In this document: piece by piece, positions 34,909-42,084 of the stretch
How the letters are laid out: every line of letters begins with the position of its first letter
How positions within the stretch are numbered: the stretch's first letter is position 1
Source of the DNA: Bacteroidia bacterium
GTDB lineage: Bacteria; Bacteroidota; Bacteroidia; B-17B0; Aurantibacillaceae
Length of the DNA stretch: 64,000 nt
Reading direction: 5' to 3'
NCBI GenBank assembly: GCA_016787445.1
Contig: JAEUTQ010000073.1
Span: 1-64,000 of the forward strand
Made by a program: the position numbers and the translations under genes
The notes under the pieces: model-generated
The model's input: only the letters and a program-made list of their open reading frames with translations
Told to the model about the DNA's origin: nothing
Database searches by the model: none

Positions 34909-35730
34909 ATGACAATAGACAAAAGTCTCATGACAAATTACTACGTATTAAACGTTGACGATGCTTTCGCAGGCGAGGCTCCAAAGGACTATGACTGGGA
35001 TAGCAAACTTTCTTCTCGTTCACTACGCGAATACATTAAGAACAAACGGGAGTTCCCTTCGTTTACGCCCAATCTGGAAATAAAAATTTATCGGGATCGA
35101 GAGTTTTCACAAGTAAGAGACTTTCTTCATTGTATGTTAGACGGGCTTTGTTTCTCTGAAAAAGTCAAAAACATTTTTTCGGAATTCAATTTACCAAAAC
35201 ATAAATTTTATCCTATAAAAGTAGTTCTTCCTAAAAAAAGACTTAAACTGCTCAAATCTTCTCCTACAGACACCCTGACCTATTATAACCTTTGGTATAG
35301 TTTTTACGACTTAACAAATCAATATAAGCTTATAGACTTCTCTAAAACAAAGATCATCGCTGAAACTCCCGCAATGACACGTGAAGTTGTAAAGGTCACG
35401 TCTTCCGAAGAATGGGAACAACTTCCAGAAAAGAACAAAATGCTTAGAGAAGAATTAAAAAAATACACAAATGAATTTGACATGCCCTTAAAAGACTGTT
35501 TCGAAAAAGTGGACAGCCTAAGACGACAAATAGTTGGCATGACATCAACGGACGAAATTGTTTTTTCAAAAGACTTTGACCATAGTATTGATCTGTTCGA
35601 AATTCCCGCATTTTCTTCCCGGACATACATTTCTGACAGACTTGGTGAAAGACTAAAAAAAGAAAACGTTACTGGTATCGACATTTATCGACCTCAGTCA
35701 ATCGGTGGACCAAAATTGACTTGGCAGTGA
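34909..35730 (+). CDS. Cassette gene 7: Imm11/Imm43-like candidate immunity protein
   Basis: 273 residues; a second ATG at 34930 (MTNYYVLNVDD) is an equally plausible start. The end, LFEIPAFSSRTYISDRLGERLKKENVTGIDIY, follows the pattern of imm11-family (DUF1629) and Imm43 proteins, whose C-terminus reads F-x-I-x-x-x-x-x-x-xVSxRLKxAxxxxxxTGxxF. These neutralise toxins from contact-dependent or polymorphic toxin systems. No toxin gene is present here, so it would be an orphan immunity gene. Cytosolic, GAC-rich Asp codons. Confidence 0.5.
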   Translation: MTIDKSLMTNYYVLNVDDAFAGEAPKDYDWDSKLSSRSLREYIKNKREFPSFTPNLEIKIYRDREFSQVRDFLHCMLDGLCFSEKVKNIFSEFNLPKHKFYPIKVVLPKKRLKLLKSSPTDTLTYYNLWYSFYDLTNQYKLIDFSKTKIIAETPAMTREVVKVTSSEEWEQLPEKNKMLREELKKYTNEFDMPLKDCFEKVDSLRRQIVGMTSTDEIVFSKDFDHSIDLFEIPAFSSRTYISDRLGERLKKENVTGIDIYRPQSIGGPKLTWQ

Positions 35731-35753
35731 ATTAAACTGTGCGCGCCCTACTA

Positions 35754-35938
35754 CCTATAACACCACATTTAGCTATGCGGGCTGACTTGGGTCATCGCTC
35801 AAGCCACTTGCCCCTTCGGGCCAGAAATTTTGTTGCGGCTTTCGCTAAAAAACAATTATCTTTAAATATAGTTTTTCGGGTATAGACGGTTGAGGGCAAT
35901 AAAGCCGCAAAGCGTAAATCTGGGGAACGTTAGCGGGC
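35754..35938 (+). repeat. attC-like repeat S8 (family C)
   Basis: CCTATAAC (35754-35761) and GTTAGCGGGC (35929-35938). ATTTA/TAAAT, GCT/AGC and TGCGG/CCGCA (35767-35780 with 35905-35919) form the stem. Shares 26 identical bases with S4. TATCTTTA at 35857-35864, 95 bp before the next start. Confidence 0.65.
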
Positions 35939-35958
35939 TAGCTTTAAGACGACAAACA

Positions 35959-36321
35959 ATGAAATTATCTTTATTTAAAAAATTAGCCAAAAAATATTCC
36001 AATTTACCTTTATCAAAGGACATTCAAGACATTGACGACTTTAATAAGTATCAAGACGCATTACTCAATGATAAAAAATGTACTGACTGGGTTTTAAAGC
36101 AACAAATTAAATCTGCCGGTTTAAATCCCAACAAATACTGTTGCCTTGATATGGGGTATCATTTAATCGAAGCCAAAAAAACTAAACGTAAGACAAAAAT
36201 AAATTACGACACAATAATAATAACGACTAAAAGCAAAGAGTTTGGTATTCCAATTCATGACGGTGGAACTTCTTTTATTAAAATTAATTACTGTCCTTGG
36301 TGCGGACACAAACTAAAGTAA
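35959..36321 (+). CDS. Cassette gene 8: small protein with CPWCG zinc-ribbon end (DUF6980-like)
   Basis: 120 residues from the ATG at 35959; GACGACAAACA precedes it. The region upstream in the same frame is repeat sequence. The C-terminus IPIHDGGTSFIKINYCPWCGHKL plus NKYCCLDMGYHL earlier gives two Cys pairs that could bind zinc. The ending is as I recall for DUF6980 proteins. Cytosolic; role unknown. Confidence 0.6.
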   Translation: MKLSLFKKLAKKYSNLPLSKDIQDIDDFNKYQDALLNDKKCTDWVLKQQIKSAGLNPNKYCCLDMGYHLIEAKKTKRKTKINYDTIIITTKSKEFGIPIHDGGTSFIKINYCPWCGHKLK

Positions 36322-36447
36322 GGTACAACCCTCTAATACAAAGTAAGCGATCATTTTTTGCGGGTTAACGCTCAAATGTTTAAGTTGGCATATAAAAAAT
36401 TTCAAGTGGACGAAAAAGAAAAGTGGTGGACAAACTAAATCGTAAAA
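36322..36447. other. Degenerate cassette junction
   Basis: CCCTCTAATACAAAG may be a decayed left box, but no right box GTTRRRY or hairpin is visible. It ends with GGACAAACTAAATCG before the next ATG. Confidence 0.35.
36427..36441 (+). repeat. 15-bp direct repeat, left copy
   Basis: TGGACAAACTAAATC occurs here, 7 bp before the start of cassette gene 9, and again at 37039-37053 across its stop codon. The copies are 612 bp apart. Confidence 0.7.
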
Positions 36448-37050
36448 ATGACATTCTTAAATAAATATATTTCGAAAATTATTCTGTTTTCCGGACTTGT
36501 CTACTCCTGCTCGACCTCTGACGATAATAAAAAATCAGACTCGGAAATGAAAATAGACAACAATATATACCCCATCGAATATGTTGGCGAGAAAATACTC
36601 GAATACAACAAGTCAATGGTCCCTCCAATCGGCGGTACAGCGAAGCACGCAGACACTTTTAATCTTTACAAACTTGTAAATAAAAGTTCCGACACTGTTT
36701 GGGTAAATACAATTAAACCTCTACTTGACACATCCATGTATTTTGTCAAAGACACTTCAATAAAGGAACTAACTAAAAATCGCATTAGCCTTCGTGATTT
36801 TGATAAAGGGTGGCTTATTTTATCAGACGGAAATTGTTGGAGTAATTGTGATTATCACGTATGTGTTTTACCTACACAAAGTTTATTTTTCACAATGGGA
36901 GTAAAAGGCAAACTCAGCTATGACAGTACACAGTTTGATATCTACATTAAAATAAAAAAAGGAAAAAAGGCTGTTGACTCTACGTTAACCAAAAGACTTG
37001 TGTTTATTAAAAACAACTTCGTCGACGACACAAGTAAATGGACAAACTAA
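36448..37050 (+). CDS. Cassette gene 9: lipoprotein of unknown function
   Basis: 200 residues, lipobox LVYSC followed by STSDDNKKSD. Mature part: IYPIEYVGEKILEYNKSM, an inner GWLILSDGNCWSNCDYHVCVLP with three Cys, and a Lys-rich end. Family not recognised. Asp codons about 13 GAC to 5 GAT. Flanked by a 15-bp direct repeat, the right copy of which contains the TAA stop. Last gene of the array. Confidence 0.6.
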   Translation: MTFLNKYISKIILFSGLVYSCSTSDDNKKSDSEMKIDNNIYPIEYVGEKILEYNKSMVPPIGGTAKHADTFNLYKLVNKSSDTVWVNTIKPLLDTSMYFVKDTSIKELTKNRISLRDFDKGWLILSDGNCWSNCDYHVCVLPTQSLFFTMGVKGKLSYDSTQFDIYIKIKKGKKAVDSTLTKRLVFIKNNFVDDTSKWTN

Positions 37051-37053
37051 ATC
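37039..37053 (+). repeat. 15-bp direct repeat, right copy
   Basis: Exact copy of 36427-36441, spanning the stop codon of cassette gene 9. AGCTAAC at 37061-37067 just after it looks like a final left R box and may mark the right end of the array. Confidence 0.65.
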
Positions 37054-37105
37054 AACCATCAGCTAACAGCCAAACACCCAATCAACAACACAATAAAAAC
37101 ATACC

Positions 37106-37366
37106 ATGAGCTTCTTCGATAAAATATTTGACCTTTTAGCCTGGATTAAAATCTTTTTATCTCCTTTTATTATTGGCTTAGTAATTGGGGCTTACTTATG
37201 GTTATCGAATGAAAACAATTATCTAATGCAACTACTTTCTTTAGGCGTCATAGCTATTGGCATTGCCGGCGGTATTGCCTTGGCAGAAAGAGCGAGAAAA
37301 AAACAAGGCACTCAGGAATTCATGGCCACCATTTACCGCACACCTGAATTGGATAAGGAAGATTAG
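37106..37366 (+). CDS. Small two-helix membrane protein
   Basis: 86 residues: two hydrophobic helices (IKIFLSPFIIGLVIGAYLWL and LMQLLSLGVIAIGIAGGIAL) and a short charged tail. GAT-type Asp codons and no attC-like repeat after it place it outside the array. Convergent with the propeller-phosphatase gene, overlapping by 4 bp. Function unknown. Confidence 0.6.
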   Translation: MSFFDKIFDLLAWIKIFLSPFIIGLVIGAYLWLSNENNYLMQLLSLGVIAIGIAGGIALAERARKKQGTQEFMATIYRTPELDKED

Positions 37367-40300
37367 ATTTTAATTCCAACAATTGTAATGTCATCCACCT
37401 GCTCCATTTGTCCGGCCCATTCACTCAAACTTTTTTCAAGTACTGTCTTTTGTTCTGCAAGTGATAAAGACGAATTGTTTACTATTAATTGACGCAAATT
37501 TTTTGTCATAAATTTCTTGCCCTTCGCGCCGCCAAACTGATCCGGAAATCCATCCGATAATGTATAAATCAAATCACCTTTCTGTATTTCCATTTCATGT
37601 AAAGTAAACTCTCTGTCTTGAAATTCATGTTTACCCACAGGCATTTTATCCGGTTTAATTTCTATTAATTGTTTATTTCTTACCACCCACACCGGATTAT
37701 GCGCAGCTGCAACCGATAATTTCATTTGTTTAAAGTCAAACACACACAGGCTACAATCCATGCCATCCTTTCCTCCTTCCGAACTACCATCTTTTTTTAA
37801 TCGGTCGATAATGATTGATCTTGCCAGGTTTAAAATTTTATGCGCGGAGGTTTCTGTTTCGATTGCCTTTTCCAAACTGGTAATGTTCAACAAACTCATA
37901 ATTGCGCCCGGTACACCATGTCCGGTTGAATCGGCCGTTACAAACACAAAATTTCCATTTGGCAGAGTGGCCGACCAATAAAAATCACCGCTAACAATAT
38001 CCTTTGGTTTAAAAAATATAAAGTACTCTTTTAAATAAGTTTTTAAATGCTCTTCAGTTGCTAAAAAGCTCTTTTGTATTCTGGAGGCGTAATTAATACT
38101 GTCGGTGATTTCTTTATGCTTTTCTTCAATCAATGATTTTTGCTGCTTAATTTCAAGGGTAGCTTCATCAATCTTCATTTCCAATTGCTTTTGTCTGTAC
38201 TTTAATTGTCGGTTTCTATAAGTTGAAAACCCATAGATAGAACCAACAAAAACAATGGCGTATAAAAAATAAGACCATGTTGTATTGTACCATGGCGGCA
38301 ATATCTCAAATTGAAATTCAACAGGATGACTCCACACTCCATTCGCACTTCGTGATTTAAGCATGAACGTATGAGTGCCCGCAGAAATATTTCTATAATC
38401 TACTTCCATCTTCGTCACCGGTAAGCTCCACCCCATATCCTCACCGGTGAGCTTATAACTGTAAACTACTTTTTCCGACTCGGCGCCAATTTGTATACCG
38501 GTAAACTTAAAGGTTAAGTGATTGTAAGCATAAGGAACTTTCAATCCGATTGGTAAATGATAAATAGTTGAAGTTGTGGAATCGTAACTAAAACTTGTGC
38601 TTAATTTTTCCAATGATTTTTTATCCAGCCAGTCGAGATTTTGTTCATTCACCATCACATCGGTGATGTAGGTTGGTAAAGCATCCTTGTTGATTTTAAG
38701 ATATGGCTCCAATTTAGTGAGTACAGAACCTATTCCGCTCCAAAGTTCACCTGAATGCGATGTGGACATGGAATTAGGATTAAAATCCATGTAACGTAAT
38801 CCATCTTTTTTATCGTAATTCTTCTCAAGTTTATAATAATTCCCTTCCGGAATCATTTTACATAATCCTTTACCTGTGCCAAGCCAGAGACATCCAAGAG
38901 TATCTTCAAAAATACTGATGACTTGTTCATTTGGCAATCCACACTTTTCAGTGTAATAATAAATACGATTTAATTTAAAATCTATCACATTTAATCCGCC
39001 ACCATTGGTACCAATAAGCAATTGACCTTTGGAATTTAAACATTGGGTATTAACGGTAATGTTATTTAATCCGTTATCAGTTGTAAATTCACTTAAGGTA
39101 CCTTTGTTTTTATCGTAAATGGTGAGACCTTTATCGGAGGTAGCGATTGAAAAAACACCCTTTTCAATTTCATTAACGTTTAAAATTAAATCTGAATTCA
39201 ATCCGTTTAACGTGTTTAGTTTATGAATGGAATCATGATTTTGATTTACAAAAACAAGACCATTCCCTTCGTTACCCGCCAAATAATTGCCATCGCTACA
39301 TTGTATAACAGACCACACAAAACCACTTCCAAAACCTTGTTTAATACCAAACTGTGTTATTTTATTTTTATCTCTTTCTACTACAAATAATCCTTTACCG
39401 GAGCTGCCCACTAACCATTTATTATCGTTAACAAGGTGCAATCCATAAGCTACATCAACCGGAAATCCGGATTCAGTATTATAAATCAAACTTTTTCCGT
39501 TTTTGAAATCAAGATAATTTATCCCACCGCCATCAGTTGCTAAAACTAAATTATCAGTATCCGTAAATTTTAAATTCATGATGGTATTATAGGAAATACC
39601 GCGCTCTGAATCGTAATGTTTGATATTCTGATTCACCAAGTCCAAAATATTTAATCCACCGCCGTAAGTGCCAATCAAATATTTTCCATCCATGGTTTGA
39701 TTGATGGAATACACGGTTGGATTACTTAATCCTTCTTCTGTTCCGTATGTCTCAATCGTGGATGCCTTAAGATCTATTATATTTATACCACCCAAATTTG
39801 TCCCAATGAGTAATTTACTATCGTTCTGAACATACATAGAATAAATTGTAGCATCTGATAAATTTTGTTCGACTGAAATGTTTTTTATTGAATTGGTCTT
39901 AGGGTTATAAACTTCTAGTCCGTTACCGTCTGTTCCCATATAAACTTCCTTGTTTATTATTCCCAGACACATGATTTTGTTGTTACTTAATCCGTTTAAT
40001 GTGGAATGAATTTTAGTGGTTGAAGTATTAAAATCCAATATGTTTAAACCACCTCCGTATGTACCGATACAAAACACACCCGGTTCTAAGGGTGCAATTC
40101 CTAACACAGTATTTTCACCTAATCCATTATCAATGGTGATTTGCTGTATGCTGTGATTTTTAAAATCGATAATATTCAAACCATCTCCCGAAGTACCAAT
40201 AAAGAGTTTACCATCTTCTAATTCATAGGTACTGATGATGAAATCGCCGGTTAATCCATTGTTTTTATTATAAATTTCCAATTGATTGGTAACGGTATTT

Positions 40301-40947
40301 AGAATTTGAAGTCCACCACCGTCAGTTCCAATTAAAAGTCTGCCATCTTTTAATAAGCGTAAACAAAAAATATAATTGTGACGCAAATTTTGACCGGTGT
40401 TATAGACCATCCATTTATGTCCATCGAATCTACACAAACCTCCATCGGTGCCAACCCAGAGATGTCCCATGCGATCAAAAACCATTGATTGAACAATGGT
40501 ACTTACCAAACCATTATCTTGATTATAAAATTTTAAATTACTGAAAGCCTTCTCGGATGTGTTGGCTGTTTGACATATTATTTCCTGAGGGGTTCCAAGA
40601 GTTGCCATCCCGGGTTTAATGTTGCTGATTAATTTCGGAGAGATTTTTTTCAGGAGTGGCTCACCCAATTTTCTTTCCTGAGATGGCCCCAGCACATTTA
40701 CATTACCTTTTAATTTTGAAACCGTGGGTGATTTTAATGGTAAAACAATGGGAGCTTCTAATTCTTTACCACCTAATTTTATGGATTTTAATACAACCTT
40801 TTTGCTTTTTGCTTTAACATTATCAAGGCTATCGGGTAAAATTAAAACTTCGTTATGGCTTCGTTGGGAATCATGGTCGGGTTTAGGGTTAGAACAACCA
40901 AACAAAACCAAGAGGCAAATATAAAATAGTGCCCATTTAAACTGCAT
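37363..40947 (-). CDS. Two-component-type propeller sensor with Y_Y_Y domain and SpoIIE phosphatase
   Basis: 1194 residues. Lipobox LVLFGC (Cys18), then a linker, then about thirteen propeller motifs of the form LIGTxGGGLNILD from ~150 to ~740, enough for two seven-bladed propellers. A Y_Y_Y-type beta domain (~800-880, VYSYKLTGEDMGWSLP, GTHTFMLKSRSANGVWS) precedes a membrane helix (YFLYAIVFVGSIYGF). A coiled coil, EITDSINYASRIQKSFL and a SpoIIE PP2C domain follow (VSGDFYW, TADSTGHGVPGAIM, GKDGMDCSLC, QVDDITIVGIKI). This is the layout of Bacteroidota hybrid sensors with a phosphatase in place of the kinase. Start overlaps the upstream NlpC/P60 stop (TAATG). Confidence 0.92.
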   Translation of the reverse strand: MQFKWALFYICLLVLFGCSNPKPDHDSQRSHNEVLILPDSLDNVKAKSKKVVLKSIKLGGKELEAPIVLPLKSPTVSKLKGNVNVLGPSQERKLGEPLLKKISPKLISNIKPGMATLGTPQEIICQTANTSEKAFSNLKFYNQDNGLVSTIVQSMVFDRMGHLWVGTDGGLCRFDGHKWMVYNTGQNLRHNYIFCLRLLKDGRLLIGTDGGGLQILNTVTNQLEIYNKNNGLTGDFIISTYELEDGKLFIGTSGDGLNIIDFKNHSIQQITIDNGLGENTVLGIAPLEPGVFCIGTYGGGLNILDFNTSTTKIHSTLNGLSNNKIMCLGIINKEVYMGTDGNGLEVYNPKTNSIKNISVEQNLSDATIYSMYVQNDSKLLIGTNLGGINIIDLKASTIETYGTEEGLSNPTVYSINQTMDGKYLIGTYGGGLNILDLVNQNIKHYDSERGISYNTIMNLKFTDTDNLVLATDGGGINYLDFKNGKSLIYNTESGFPVDVAYGLHLVNDNKWLVGSSGKGLFVVERDKNKITQFGIKQGFGSGFVWSVIQCSDGNYLAGNEGNGLVFVNQNHDSIHKLNTLNGLNSDLILNVNEIEKGVFSIATSDKGLTIYDKNKGTLSEFTTDNGLNNITVNTQCLNSKGQLLIGTNGGGLNVIDFKLNRIYYYTEKCGLPNEQVISIFEDTLGCLWLGTGKGLCKMIPEGNYYKLEKNYDKKDGLRYMDFNPNSMSTSHSGELWSGIGSVLTKLEPYLKINKDALPTYITDVMVNEQNLDWLDKKSLEKLSTSFSYDSTTSTIYHLPIGLKVPYAYNHLTFKFTGIQIGAESEKVVYSYKLTGEDMGWSLPVTKMEVDYRNISAGTHTFMLKSRSANGVWSHPVEFQFEILPPWYNTTWSYFLYAIVFVGSIYGFSTYRNRQLKYRQKQLEMKIDEATLEIKQQKSLIEEKHKEITDSINYASRIQKSFLATEEHLKTYLKEYFIFFKPKDIVSGDFYWSATLPNGNFVFVTADSTGHGVPGAIMSLLNITSLEKAIETETSAHKILNLARSIIIDRLKKDGSSEGGKDGMDCSLCVFDFKQMKLSVAAAHNPVWVVRNKQLIEIKPDKMPVGKHEFQDREFTLHEMEIQKGDLIYTLSDGFPDQFGGAKGKKFMTKNLRQLIVNNSSLSLAEQKTVLEKSLSEWAGQMEQVDDITIVGIKI

Positions 40948-41726
40948 TATAAAATTCGCTTTATAACTCTTAACATATGCGAGTACTTTTTATTTTCTGA
41001 ATGGAAAATACCGTAATGATCAAATCTGTCAATCCTTACTTGTCCGGATGCGTGAATGATGCGCTGATTGTCGAGTAATATTCCCACGTGGATTATTTTT
41101 CCTTCCTCATTATCGAAGAAAGCTAAATCACCGGCTTCCGCTTCTTCCACAAAACTTAAAGGATGTCCCAATTCAGCTTGCTGGTAGGCGTCTCTTGGTA
41201 ATTTATAACCATTGAGTTTGTACACCAATTGTGTGAAGCCTGAACAATCAATGCCAAATACACTTCTTCCACCCCATAAATAAGGCGCGTTTAAAAATAA
41301 GTGTGCGCTTGCTAAAATATCTTTGGCTTCTTTTTTATAAGATGAATTGGTAGAGCTTCCGTCGAAAGAAAAAACAGTATTCTCCACTTTGCATTCTCCG
41401 TTTAAAAACGAAGGCAAGGTGGCACCGATGGGAATCGGAAAAGTGAGTCCCGAATTTTTATTTGTAATTAACTGCATTAACTCGGTGGTCACAATCGGCG
41501 TTTGCAAATCGAGTAATTTGAAAGTTGCTTCTGAAATTTTGGTGTGTTGCTTTTTATTAATCCAGCATTCGTATTTATCGTAAGCGGTAACAATCTGCAC
41601 CCAATCTTCGGTTTGTTCTTTTACGCTGTAATGTTCGCCAAATAAAAGCTGCGTTACCATTTCGCTGGTATTAGAAGCTTCCTTACGGCAAGGCACCACA
41701 CTTAATAAACAAACACCGAAATACAT
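40947..41726 (-). CDS. NlpC/P60 cysteine peptidase with N-terminal SH3-like domain
   Basis: 259 residues. An SH3b-like N-terminus (LLSVVPCRKEASNTSEMVTQLLFGEHYSV) precedes the C40 domain, with catalytic Cys161 in GIDCSGFTQ, His213 in IIHVGILLDN, and His225 in IIHASG. Members cleave gamma-D-Glu/meso-DAP bonds in wall peptides. No signal peptide is seen, so it may work on recycled muropeptides in the cytosol, as the dipeptidyl-peptidase VI/YkfC type does. Co-transcribed with the propeller phosphatase. Confidence 0.88.
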   Translation of the reverse strand: MYFGVCLLSVVPCRKEASNTSEMVTQLLFGEHYSVKEQTEDWVQIVTAYDKYECWINKKQHTKISEATFKLLDLQTPIVTTELMQLITNKNSGLTFPIPIGATLPSFLNGECKVENTVFSFDGSSTNSSYKKEAKDILASAHLFLNAPYLWGGRSVFGIDCSGFTQLVYKLNGYKLPRDAYQQAELGHPLSFVEEAEAGDLAFFDNEEGKIIHVGILLDNQRIIHASGQVRIDRFDHYGIFHSENKKYSHMLRVIKRIL

Positions 41727-41794
41727 GGTACTAAGATAAGTTTTTAGATAAAGATTTCAAATTAACAGGATTTACTATGAAATTTAAAGGCTGT

Positions 41795-41840
41795 ATTAAT
41801 TCACTTCTGCGAAAATCTGCGTTATATGCGGGAAAATAAA
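41795..41840 (+). repeat. Intergenic repeat, copy 1
   Basis: Near-identical to 41976-42020; the first 27 bases are the same, the rest differ at a few positions. Confidence 0.7.
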
Positions 41841-41975
41841 GAACAGATTCCTCCCTTCGGTCGGAAAGACAAATCACTGCGAATGTCATGTCGTCCCGAT
41901 AACTATCGGGAGTAGTCGAGACATCTTATTAGCCACGGATTTCACGAATGGACACAAGTCAATATGAGCAACTCA

Positions 41976-42020
41976 ATTAATTCACTTCTGCGAAAATCTG
42001 CGCAATCCGCGGGAAATAAA
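41976..42020 (+). repeat. Intergenic repeat, copy 2
   Basis: Direct copy of 41795-41840, 181 bp apart, in the same orientation. Confidence 0.7.
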
Positions 42021-42023
42021 AAC

Positions 42024-42057
42024 AAAAAGACCTGCAGATTTACTCCACAGGCCTTTT
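42024..42057 (-). terminator. Rho-independent terminator of the thiolase gene
   Basis: On the minus strand AAAAGGCCTG pairs with CAGGTCTTTTT around a ~14-nt loop and ends in T-rich sequence, about 30 bp after the thiolase stop. Confidence 0.65.
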
Positions 42058-42084
42058 CTCGTTGTTTGTGTTTGTTTGTGTTTA

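Larger units (their letters stand above)
41727..42084. other. Intergenic region with two dispersed repeat copies and a hairpin
   Basis: No coding frame. Two copies of a ~45-bp repeat begin at 41795 and 41976 (ATTAATTCACTTCTGCGAAA ... GCGGGAAATAAA). Between them CCCGAT/ATCGGG (41895-41910) form a hairpin, nested in ATGTC/GACAT (41888-41924). GCCACGGATTTCACGAATGG follows. Such blocks occur between many Bacteroidota genes. The thiolase terminator is at the right end. Confidence 0.6.

Noticed and set aside
29575-37062. CRISPR array or phage remnant
   Set aside because: Repeats are long, diverged and separated by genes; no cas, capsid, tail, integrase or transposase genes are visible.
41888-41924. 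Hairpin considered as a terminator
   Set aside because: No T tract on either side and no gene end within 100 bp; more likely part of a dispersed repeat.
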